In this document: positions 42,101 to 51,800 of the stretch, one piece after another | Position numbering within the stretch: the first letter of the stretch is position 1 | How the letters are laid out: every line of letters begins with the position of its first letter | DNA from: Alentia gelatinosa | Lineage: Eukaryota > Annelida > Polychaeta > Phyllodocida > Polynoidae | NCBI GenBank assembly: GCA_950022655.1 | Contig: OX465584.1 | Location: forward strand, 32,306,988 to 32,370,987 | Reading direction: 5' to 3' | DNA length: 64,000 bases | Translations under genes and position numbers: made by a program | Notes under the pieces: model-generated | The model's input: the letters and a program-made list of their open reading frames with translations, nothing else | Told to the model about the DNA's origin: nothing | Databases searched by the model: none

Positions 42101-43700
42101 CATTGATAGCAGTCAAACAAGCTATCACCCCATCAAAGCCAGCACTAGTGGTAGTAATAGCCAACAAGAACAACAACAGCAGCAAAAGACTGGTAGCAAG
42201 AAACGACATTGTGATACGTTATCTTCTGGTGGCCTCGAGGGTGGATCAGTGGAAGCGGAGAGCGCGGCAAAACGTAGCCGCACGTGCACCCCGTCCCCGC
42301 CCGCGCACCCCGACCCGGCCAGCCCCAGGAGGGCGTGTGTGGCGGAGGGCGTACCGGAGGGCCAAGCCCCGACCCCGTCGTCGTCGTCAGTGACCGCTCA
42401 GACGGGAGCGGCGGCGGCGAGACGCACCTGTCTCCAGGGTCTGCTCTCTGAATCCTCCACCGGGCGACGAACGCCGCCGGCGCCAAGACACCCCCAGCCC
42501 CTCCACCCCCCGCGGCCCCTGCGGGAGGGCGACGCGCAGGGGGCCCCGGGTGCAGCCGGCGACCCCCCGGCTACCACCGCCGCCGCCGCTAGTCACGACG
42601 GGGGCTCAAAGGTCCGCAAAAGCGTGCACTTGGCCGACTGCCAAACCGGACGGATCGATCGCGCCGCCGCCGCTCAGAGCCCGGCCAGCCAGCCACAGGA
42701 GGCCGATGGGAACGCAGCCTCCCCTGCCGCCCGGTCGCCCCCCTCCTCCTACCCCTCCAATACCCCCTTTTCCTGTGGTGGCACCGCAAAAAATCAATGC
42801 TCATCTCAGAGAGGTGGTGGTAGTACTCAGGTACGGGGGGCGGTCCGCGGAGTTGGACGGGACCTGGTGAAGGGGGCGCCGACCATGACGACTGGCGACG
42901 TCCACACCACTGACTTTATGACCAACACCAAACACGGCATGGTTCCTGTTCCGGTGAGTAAGCATGGGCTGGTGGCCGTGAGCCCGTCGCCCACAGACGC
43001 CCGTAGTAGTCCGAGGCTCGGATGGGTCGCCGTCTCCAAGATCGACGTCCATAACATCGTCGACTCGGTCGTCGACAGCATGATCGCGGGCGACATGCTG
43101 ACGTCATCATCGTCTCCTTCACCCACGCGCGATGACGTCAGCGGCAGCGCTACCACACGGTCTCCAGTGCCTTCCCCACCGTCGTCGACGTCGAGGTCAC
43201 CGCCGCCGCCCATGTCGTCATCGTCACATCACGTCTCTAATGTGACGTCACCGGTGCCAGCCCGTGACGCTGAGTGTTTGCGCCGCGCGACGTCACCCCA
43301 GTGTCCGTCCTTGACCTCTGGGCCCGGAAGCCCACAGTGCCTGGCCAGCAGGAGTCCGCATCGCCTGGAAGCGGAAAGGAGGAGTAGGGGAACGCCTTCA
43401 CCCTTGCCAGCGTCCCCCGGTTCTCCGCGTTCTCCCGGTGACGTCATTGACCGATGTAGCGACGCCAAGTCGACCAAGGCCTTCAAGTGGAAGTCTTCCT
43501 TGCTGATGAGAGTAGAGGAGGAGAAAATCGACGTCACACCGGAAGTAGCCACCACATCCGGCCGCTCTGCGCATACTCGGAGCGGAAGCGGAACGGGAAG
43601 TGGAAGGCAGCGTGACCAGAAGTCAGAGAGTCGGAGTTTGAGGTCCGGCAAGCGGGGGTCGAGAAAAGGTGGGAGTAGCTCGACGAGTAAATTGAAATAG
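39141..43700 (+). CDS. Large unidentified, probably nuclear protein with four W-x-x-L-N-K motifs
   Basis: One uninterrupted exon of about 4.6 kb. From the first ATG (39141) it encodes 1,519 residues; translation may begin further upstream because the frame is open to a splice acceptor at 39075. Most of the protein is disordered (Ser, Pro, Thr, Gln/His and Gly runs; a His/Gln-rich block near residues 75-130). Four dispersed copies of a roughly 17-residue motif start at W163, W677, W901 and W1295, consensus W-[VM]-x-[LV]-[NS]-K-x2-[VF]-x2-[IL]-[VF]-[DE]-x2-[MLV], and look like amphipathic helices. The first three are followed by an acidic/Ser patch and then basic clusters (K224, K746, K1020) that could be nuclear localisation signals. 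PLDLS at 353-357 fits the CtBP-binding PxDLS motif. The C terminus is basic and ends SSSTSKLK. No catalytic or zinc-finger domain is seen. A transcriptional co-regulator is my inference; the family is not recognised. Confidence 0.8.
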   Translation: MPDVLEAPLVATTFDDGYAPTSAGRSHFRLSAATLTPWTWSLGSSMSGGVEVSARGGLRLATTHNPYALEEGTQASLHQHQHQHHQRQTHHPHHHPSRYYPPHHQQGSHQRQQLSTLENLSHHRSFHLLNQRHGGKGVTAAAVTGRHCLPLTTDPAMRANERWVLLNKETFQEIFDATLHQMTHTPGDLLDSEDRKSSPSSLEQDAEVSDMPPSPTMPEGLCTKRTRADSGAAAPPPTRCNYRKRSLSDTDEREEIEVKAPSVRRTSPLIAMAPTESARTMTMTSGANSALNDITNDRPGQRYSPAISSSCGSASSSGPPSPRMTSPNTVVTSPHSPLPIVAPSIPDRENNEPLDLSNKRSPVSNDTDRSPYSLARASPKCSSNNNSVAVPGERAKSPTNTGVVAGDQEEECPGEGCPGLTGSNTAPPNDQQQNHHHQSRASPVATELRQKASLEGDSVRANGSRAPVDPRAPSPRGTEAGGGGVAAGGGGGLALRAAVAEVRGAPATTHPPLAGGESSSSSSSGRGSVGGGVGGGGSSSTESATATSPVSFTPGSGGSSSSSPVNTEITNPVKTTTSTTSTETFNKATHSASQLAPASPRDTSSPNSADTTTTTPTHSAGGGGVTPTHSGNNTVPRMISETSGGPATSTGTTTSLTSRHVTVSTSGVVMKPASENWMPLNKATVYDLVEEVMFSLGEDEEEKVKDSNSGNSQRKAVSPCGTQQQQPRSKMCTHSNHNNNNNNAIKRCYGEDTAHLGRRHRCSPPVPMERGASQGHAQEERLEKADDKQDNNSSWSAAGSRRSAVSTTKSQLRNHLSARSQQQGRGPSRLPHPHQSDLNSQEAELSMEQGSRRSGVTEDTGQEQLQLTRRSPVRHLGANSCVPQGDSSSSPTSKAKQQQCWVALNKNVVYNIVDSAMRNSETEEEDEESEEQFNASVDPRAEVNGHCRDQSSGKSCRDFVESDSNSASSEGNSRAGLKNTPMRTDIDIDSSQTSYHPIKASTSGSNSQQEQQQQQKTGSKKRHCDTLSSGGLEGGSVEAESAAKRSRTCTPSPPAHPDPASPRRACVAEGVPEGQAPTPSSSSVTAQTGAAAARRTCLQGLLSESSTGRRTPPAPRHPQPLHPPRPLREGDAQGAPGAAGDPPATTAAAASHDGGSKVRKSVHLADCQTGRIDRAAAAQSPASQPQEADGNAASPAARSPPSSYPSNTPFSCGGTAKNQCSSQRGGGSTQVRGAVRGVGRDLVKGAPTMTTGDVHTTDFMTNTKHGMVPVPVSKHGLVAVSPSPTDARSSPRLGWVAVSKIDVHNIVDSVVDSMIAGDMLTSSSSPSPTRDDVSGSATTRSPVPSPPSSTSRSPPPPMSSSSHHVSNVTSPVPARDAECLRRATSPQCPSLTSGPGSPQCLASRSPHRLEAERRSRGTPSPLPASPGSPRSPGDVIDRCSDAKSTKAFKWKSSLLMRVEEEKIDVTPEVATTSGRSAHTRSGSGTGSGRQRDQKSESRSLRSGKRGSRKGGSSSTSKLK

Positions 43701-44488
43701 CTCAAAAGGAAATAGTTAGCAAATAATAACTGAAAAGTGTGATGATAGCAAAGTTAACCTTTGAGACAAATTTGTTTCAATCGGTGACCAAGAAAACTGA
43801 TTTACAAGACTATTACGACAGATATTCGTGTATATAAATATATGCGTCTCTAAGATGGTGTTCCCTAAATAGAAAACCGAGCCGTGTGCAAAAATATAAC
43901 ACAAAAATATTAGGTCAAAAGAGAGACTGGAGGATATAGCACATACTTCAGAGACTATTTTTCACGAGGACAATAGTAACAATGGTGACGATATGAACCC
44001 ATTCCAGGAGTGTCTACACCCATCTCACGTAGGGCCGATTCGATGGCGCTTAGACCAGTCCCGTGCTGGGACTCGACCCCTGTAAACAAAGCCAGCCAGC
44101 CTCTCCGCATTCAGCCCCTGGTATACGGCCGCCCATACCGCCACACGTCCCGTGTGATAACACCGACCAGCCGCGTCCCTCCCTCTCCGGGACAAACTCA
44201 GAAGCTCGACTTGGCTCAGCCAAAACCATCCCAGTGCCAACGGGGGGACGAGGGGAAACCGGTGAAAATGACATACTTTTGTCACTCCCCAAGAACTCAG
44301 TGGGAGTGGATAATACCCCTAATGGTCGGTAGGTGTCGTGGTTGGGCGTTTCTAAGGTGGCTGGAGGTCAGGGATGACCTTGGCAGGCCACACTGCCGAC
44401 CTTAACTGGACTCATCGTCTGAAATATCACCCTGATGATAATACTGTGGGTCATTATCATGTCCCTAAAAGCAACAGTGTTGGCCATA
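43701..44488 (+). other. Probable 3' UTR of the large gene
   Basis: Non-coding, with several stops in all frames after TAG 43698-43700. It runs to a canonical AATAAA at 44489. The extent of the transcript is inferred. Short frames at 44010-44405 lack domains. Confidence 0.4.
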
Positions 44489-44522
44489 AATAAAGAGTCG
44501 TCTGCAGTCATTGCAGACGACT
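44489..44522 (+). terminator. Poly(A) signal followed by a perfect 11-bp hairpin
   Basis: AATAAA at 44489-44494 is followed one base later by AGTCGTCTGCA (44496-44506), loop GTCAT, TGCAGACGACT (44512-44522). This is an exact stem, rare by chance, placed where 3'-end processing of the upstream gene would occur. It is not the histone stem-loop, whose stem is 6 bp with a conserved sequence. An alternative reading is a palindromic binding site. Confidence 0.4.
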
Positions 44523-47500
44523 GAAAAACGGACAAGAATGAGGGCACAAATGGGCCACCTGTATATCATTAATGTGTTGTTATACTGTCTCATATCTAAA
44601 AATGAAAATGTGTTATATCTGGATCAAGACAATGACTGGTAATCATGCAGACGAGACAGTGTATCATCGCCTTCTAAAGAAGCAACATGAAAACGCAAAA
44701 GTAACATGTCCGTGATTGATAAGTGTGATTGATTGATTGACTGATTGACTAGAAGAGTGTAGTCGGGGATGTCATACCTACATCGTTTTGACGTCAGTTA
44801 CCTATCATCGAAATGACCGCCATAAAATGGCTAAACCTTCTACAAGGAAAGACATGTCCGTAGTGACCACGGGTACGTACGACACAATCCGACTAAGACC
44901 AATCTAAGACTCGGAAGTGCTTATTGTATCAATCGGTATCTATTTTTGTAAAAAAAAAAAGCTACTCAACCCACAGAGAAAAAGTGGAAAACGTCAGAAC
45001 CAGCTGAGCGCCTGTGAAACAGGCGCCATCTATATTGGGTACTCAGAACTAAGTTCCGAGAGAGGGGCGTCTTTATTCGTTACACTATCAATGATTGATA
45101 GAATAAGCAGACGACAGTTAAAACCAAGGCGTCCGAGTACTCAGTCTTCGCTGCAACATCCCTACTGTCTGGCAATGGCTACTCAATACAAGACAAGACT
45201 ATGGTAACGGCACATCCTCACTGTTATGCTTAAGAACTGAAAACGCTGCCATTTCATGTATAATGGAGCTTTCAATGTCAAACTGTGCAATTATCATACA
45301 TTGGCACAATGTATGCCTATTTTGAAGATTTATTTAACACAGGCAATCAGTCAGTTTCAGAAACATGGACACTTTATGATGGGAGATGTTGTGTTTCAGG
45401 AAAAACTTTCAAATGTTGTTTTCGGTTTGCATGGAAGGCATTATGACCGATATGACTGTAACAGCATGACTGCTTTAAATACGTACATCGTTGTATATAA
45501 ATATAACATATAGTGATTATGTAATTGTGCCATGTCCAAACGTTTAAGTTGAGATTCTAACCAAACAATCATATACGTGAATATATATGCAAATATATAT
45601 ATTTATCTATATGTCACCGTTTGTTACAGTCACGTGTGAGCAAAGATAGCCGATTTTGATATATATTCCTTGTAACTTGTACAAAAGAGTTCTCACTTGT
45701 CTTGTGAAACGGCAGCAGAAATGCAGAGTGAAAGGTTGGCCTCCTTTAAAGCCAATGACATCTTATCTGTGTACTACTTGAACAACCAACAGTGAATGCC
45801 TTTCAGAAATCAGGGTGTCCTTTGGAAAAAAATATTTCTTAACTCATGACGTTGCATTTTGATTGAAACAGAATGAACCCGTAAAATGAATTACAGTGGA
45901 TATGAATCTAGTGTGGCCATATCTTGACAAGGAGTATACTGGACCCACCAGTGAAAGAAAGCGGTGGGTGGGGGTGGGGGATTTACACCGAGTAAAAGTA
46001 AGCCCTCTGGATGCGTCTAGCCTTATTCTTTTATTGTGCCTGCGACAAAGAAACGAATGCTGGGAACTTTTTTTCCATATTGATCATCGATGTACCATTG
46101 TATAGGGTCTGTACTTTAAGGTTTGTATGTACAAAGTCCATTGCGTATGTCACAGTCCTTTCTGTATAAAAACACCAAGGAATGCCTTCTATATAGTGAC
46201 GCCTAATTATATATATATATGATAAAAAAAAAAGCACAATTCTCTTCTTGGTCAATGTGTAGGTCTATAGGTGGTACGTATGGTGTTTTCAGTAGTATTG
46301 AATCCTGTACCTGTAGCCAACAGATTGTGCCAGTGACTGGCGTATATATGTGAATGGAAGTTTGGGTGATAGTTTTCTCTGATTTTTCACTGTGATAGTG
46401 CGACCTATTCCCTAGGGCATCAACAAATTACATCATGGTTATTATAGGCAATAGGAGAGGAAGCATCTATAGCCATATTACATATGTATATTGAACAGAG
46501 AGAGAGTATAGAGACGTTGGGGGTAAACGCAATGCTTGACTGGTTACACAATATACCGACCTTGATGGAAATCAAATAGTGCCTATGGCATAAGTTGTTC
46601 CAGCTATTGGTGCCACACACCAGAAAGCCCCCCTGTGCTTATGTTGGCTTAGTAAACTGATTTCAGTTTCTGGCCTTATTATCTTTATAAGTATGGAGTA
46701 CGGCGACCACACCTACCATCTCCAGTCGTATACCTGCTCGCTCTATTCTGAAGATCTGCTCCATGTTTCTCACATATCCGAGGGACTCTGGCACGGAAAA
46801 TAAGTTCTCTATCCATGCATTAGGAACAACTCTCAGGTTCTGCGCTCCGACTGTCATGCAGCGCTAGATGGTAGAGGGAAACTATGTTTTTGGTTATGGT
46901 TTCTTCGCTTTGGTACCTACAGGTTGCAGAGAAATATATATATTAGTAATACACAAAATAAAGAATCTCCAAATTGACCACATTAAAATGGATTTCCATG
47001 TCCTTTTTTCATAGTTATATCCAGTCAAACTACACATTTATTTGGGACCTCTGGATTTTTAAAAACTTTTTATTGACTGAGTTGCGGTATATGCCCTGGT
47101 AACTGATAGGTAGATATTGTGATATTTGTTCTCTTGCCGTCACACACTCAAGCTCCCTTAGATGAACGTTTTAGTTTCCCATCGAAATTTCCTCTTAATT
47201 TACGGTTCCATGGCATTTTTCTAATAGAATCTGACCATACAACAAAATCAAATTACAAAAATCCTAGCTCCAAATCGGATATAGGCAGGGAGATACTTGT
47301 TTTATGCTATGCACATCTCGAGTTTTGTTTAAGTGTGCCATCTTAGTTTTTACAGTTTTTATTCTAAACAAAATGTTCTGTATTTCACATCGAAGAGGAA
47401 CATCGGATTAAATGTGTATACAACCATCAGGGCACCCAGACAGGGACCTTTCAAAACACTTACCTGCACGTTATGAGGTACCATAGGGGGAAAAGCCAAG

Positions 47501-48712
47501 TACAGCTTCCTACATCCTTTCTTTGTTAACATTACTCTAATGTTTATTCTTATTTTGGAATCTGTCCCAGTTTGTACAGTGGTTCCACTGCACTAATCGG
47601 GCCTTGTTTAGTGTAATATACATGCAGTTCTTTCTGTAGACACGGTCCTCATTAGGCATGAAAACAGACTTACAGACAATGCATTTTGAGTGTCCCTTAT
47701 ATATCCTTGTGAGGTTTGTAACCAGTGATCTTGTAGGAGAGTGTACATAATACTGGCACTATCACTGGTCATATCATCCACTTTTACCTTCTTTCTTAGT
47801 AATAATTGTCGTCATATGATACTTATCAATAGCTTAAAATAAAAAAAAATGTACAGCACAACTTGAAGGAGCTTTTAGATCACAGTCGTAAGATTTGCAA
47901 TGTGTATGAGCAGTAATTTGTAACAACATTATAGAATATCTCTGGTTTTCTTTTAGATATCTATAGGGAGTTGTGGATATGGAGTGGCACTTCGATATAC
48001 ATGTTCATACATATAAATTGCTCACACACAAGCCCTATGAGTGTATATTACATTGGTGTTACCATGGTGTCCCAGAGTCAGTCACTGTTGGGCTGGAGTG
48101 GTATAAGTTTGTGTATGATAGCATTGTGAATTCTATGGAGTTCATGGCCGCCCGTTAAAGTTAATTTCAATCATGTTCATTGGTCGCTTGGTCCGAATCA
48201 AGAAAGAAATCCAACTAGTGCTCACCACTGCAGGGACTTTCTAGTGATGACGTCACGGGAATTAATCGACGTCTTGTATGCCGTCACTATCTCAGAGCGA
48301 TGAATGGGGAGACGACCGGGTACTATTAAGGGTGATCTGCAATGGGAAACCAATGCGAATCTATCACTGACACTGCCTTGAAAGTTTTATTTTGTACGGT
48401 GCTGTGGCCTAAAACTGCATAATGATACATACAAACGAAATATGTCGGATGATTTGATAGTCCCATTGGGTTGGGTGGTTTTGTTTCTATCAGTTCTTCC
48501 TAGTTTTCCACCTCGAGTTGGTTTTCTCTTCTTACTCGAGTATGTACTACAACGAGACGCTAACCCATACCAAGATCGAGGTCGGCCTGTCGATACTGAC
48601 GGCGTACTCTGAGTCCCATTGTGCATGCGTCTTCTTTGAATGTACTAACGATGCATCTGGATTGTGAGTGACCGCGTCCCATACCCAGGTGACCGTTCTG
48701 GGTCCTGGCAAG
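44523..48712. other. No gene seen
   Basis: AT-leaning sequence with TGAT-type simple repeats (44722-44752) and other low-complexity patches. Open frames of 60-96 codons lack domains. Confidence 0.45.
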
Positions 48713-48720
48713 TATATAAA
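48713..48720 (+). promoter_or_regulatory. TATA box candidate
   Basis: TATATAAA lies in a GC-richer context, followed by GCAGCCCTCGGCGCC. An ATG lies 54 bp downstream of the box end, a plausible core-promoter spacing (start expected near 48743-48750). Confidence 0.35.
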
Positions 48721-48773
48721 TGCAGCCCTCGGCGCCTGTCTTGAAACTCGACTTTCGCGTCATTGTACTTTAC

Positions 48774-48881
48774 ATGGCGGTCGGCTGCTACAGAGCAAGC
48801 CTTGTAGCTGGTGATGATGATGATGATGCATGTGTGCAGTGCTCTAGAGAAACACACACATGTATGCCCAAACGCACATGA
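48774..48881 (+). CDS. Candidate 35-codon ORF or first exon downstream of TATA box
   Basis: ATG 48774 (context TTTACATGG) encodes MAVGCYRASLVAG, five consecutive Asp from a (GAT)5 run, then a Cys-containing end. It may be a short peptide, or a first exon using the GTGATG or GTGTGC donor-like sequences in it. No homologue recognised; the Asp run is a microsatellite. Low confidence. Confidence 0.15.
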   Translation: MAVGCYRASLVAGDDDDDACVQCSRETHTCMPKRT

Positions 48882-51800
48882 ATAACTGGGTGATATGTAT
48901 ATTCTCGGTTATTATTGTTGACTCTATGAGTACTGTAAGTAAGCGGTCATGTTAGGAAATGGAGCACATGTTTGTTTAAAGGTCCCTAAGGCAAGAGAAG
49001 AGTGATTGTATGAGTATAGATTTACCCAGTCTAGCGCCATGTTAACTCCTATTTACTGTACTTTGTTTTAAGACTGAGGTGATTAGTGTATACCTTGTCT
49101 GCAAGACACAAAACTGTCTCTCTGGGGGCCCTGGCCAGTGATATACGTATGTATGCAGTATGTGAACTAAGTATGATTGTAAAGGTCTCATCTACAATGT
49201 ATTTGCTTTTATGTAATTATTTTTCCTTGTTTGCACCGACGAAAATATCCAGCCAAATATGGCCAATCCAATTTCTGTACTTTTTGTTTATTCATAGCTG
49301 CATTATTCTATACTTCTATATTCTTGAAGATTGCACATCCCTAAATACCGCTTCGAGTTATCGCCTCGTGTTGGTCTATGATATTTTCACATACAAAGGT
49401 AACTCCAAAACTACCGGACAAAGAACTTCTCATTGGTGATGTTTTCATCCATTATCGCCCTGTTGTTGTTCTGGAAAACCTCTGCCCCTTGTACAAACAC
49501 TAGATACTGAATTCCTACTTGTTTTGCTCAGCCAAAATATTTCCCATAGGGTCTATCCCAGTGTGTGTACACACAGGAGACACTATTCGAAATTCCTGCA
49601 TAAATTGGATTGGTTTGCGGCAATGGCAAATAACCTGCTGGCGCTCTTCGAATACTAAACTGCGGAACGGGACAGGGGATGTCTTCTGCCCAACCGAAAT
49701 AGAAGAGGGTAGGGTGAATGGGGTGCACAAGTATCCAAATCTGAGTGATGTGTGTCCAAGCAAAAGTGGAGCCGGTAGATCGAACAGAAGAGCAGTGTGG
49801 AGTAAGTCAGAGTCAGTGTGACTGCAGGGAACATATTTTTTCTTTAAAAAAAACAAAACATTTCAGTAGATGTATGGGTCATCGTGCTCATGTTATCATT
49901 ATCGATATATCGTCATACAGAAAACAGTCTGTCTCCCCCTCTCGCATTTACATGATAATAGGGTAAGAAAGAAAATGCAAATAATCGTAATATATGCTTG
50001 CCTATATGAGTCAAGTACTTTCACCAAAAGAAGGGTGTAGCTTCTTCTGCTTTGAAGGTAATAGCAAATACAAATAAATGCTAATTCAATTACAGTGCAA
50101 CATGTGTGAATTGTTGCATGTGTGGTAAGTGAATGGTAGATAGTGCGGGAACTGATGTTTAACTCCTCCACCTCTCCCACAATACATCTCCACTTCCTGC
50201 GAGGTGGTAGTCTTACATTATGTACAATGAATTGCAAAGCAACAGATTTTGCAATGACTTTGTTATTATCTTACTATATTGTTGTATCCATACACATTCG
50301 TTCACCAAAGAAAGGCCGTTATTTTACTCTCTGTAAGTACCCACTCAAACAGAAATCACAGTCAGCTCTTGTGGAATAAAAAAAAACTGCATAGGACACA
50401 AAAATGTATAGGGAAACCCTATCCAACAGCCTCTTTCTGGATCAGGGAGTTCCCGTCTTGGTCCCGGCGTCCCAAAATGCAATGCGTGGTACGTGAGCGG
50501 GACTCGATCCGAGAAAACATTCCACATAATGTACATTTTTAATTTATTTATTTGTTATTTATTCGATTATGAACAAAAGGACCAAGTGATGTATGTTGAT
50601 GATAAAGATGAGAACCTATGTTTGCGACTGGCCACGCTGGACGATTATATTAACACGGCAGTTGCCCGTTTCTTTTAAGTATGATGATAATTTGGCTCGT
50701 CCTGAGGTATACATGATGATGATGTTGATACTGATGATATAAATAGTTAATGAATGTCCACTATCTTATGTTCACATGTCATTACAATGCAGGAGTAAAC
50801 GTATACAACTGGTTTACAACTGGTTTCTCTTGGTTCCTTCTATTGTAACGCAACAACAAGCGAAGCTTGTAGAACCGACGAGGGTAATAAATCACCTCAT
50901 ATACTGTTTGTGGAAAACCAATCATTGTTGAGTTTTATTATTTCCTAAGAGCAACAATCCTTTAAAAAATACATGGATGTACTAAGATATGGATTAGATT
51001 TTGACGGATATCATTATTTACGATATGATAAAAGAACTCGGTGCTATTCATCACGAAGCAGTACCATAACAAGGCAGTCCCGGGATATCGGTTGGCAGAC
51101 GACATTTTTGTGTTATTCTAAACCGCTTCCGCTCTATGGCAAACAAGCTTATCTGACCTTTAATACAGAAGAGTCCTGCACCCTTACAGACATACAGCAA
51201 TATGGCTAGCTAAATCGAGGCTCCCAGGATAGAAGTCAATATATAATGAAACATCATATACTTTACCTAGTCAGCGAAGAGCATTGCAGCACTAAACATA
51301 CATTTCTTATTCGCTGATATGAGGTACTGTAATTGCTCTTGGTGGAATGACTATATTGTGGCGCACCTCAAACAATGGTCACAACATCAAATTTAGATTT
51401 TCAAAATGCCCTAGACTTGAAGCCTTATTTTGGCATGCGTGTAACTATCTATGAGGAAGACAAAAGTAGGGCAGCTCTGTATTCGCGGGGAAAAGAAATT
51501 AATCGAAGAGGATGGTTCTTATAACATCCAATCAAAGATAGAATCACACCTACATGATAAATCAAAGGAGTTATATTAGGTCTATTCGAGGGAACAATCG
51601 CTTGCAATGTCTTAAAAATAAGATTAGAATTTATCACAATGGAAACTTATTGTATGTTTTCAAGTTCTTCTAGAGAGTAGTGTAAATTTAGATTTCTATC
51701 TAAACTGAATCACCGCAGTTCCTGATATACCTGAATTCAAAGGTAAAGAAAGTATTAGACATAGCACTTTGGTGGATATGATGATTCAGATGTATTCATG

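Noticed and set aside
44020..44110. Minus-strand GGTCGAGTCCC resembling a tRNA T-arm
   Set aside because: No A-box at the right distance and no cloverleaf.
50460..50515. B-box-like GGATCGAGTCC on the minus strand
   Set aside because: No A-box or tRNA-like arm upstream; single motif only.
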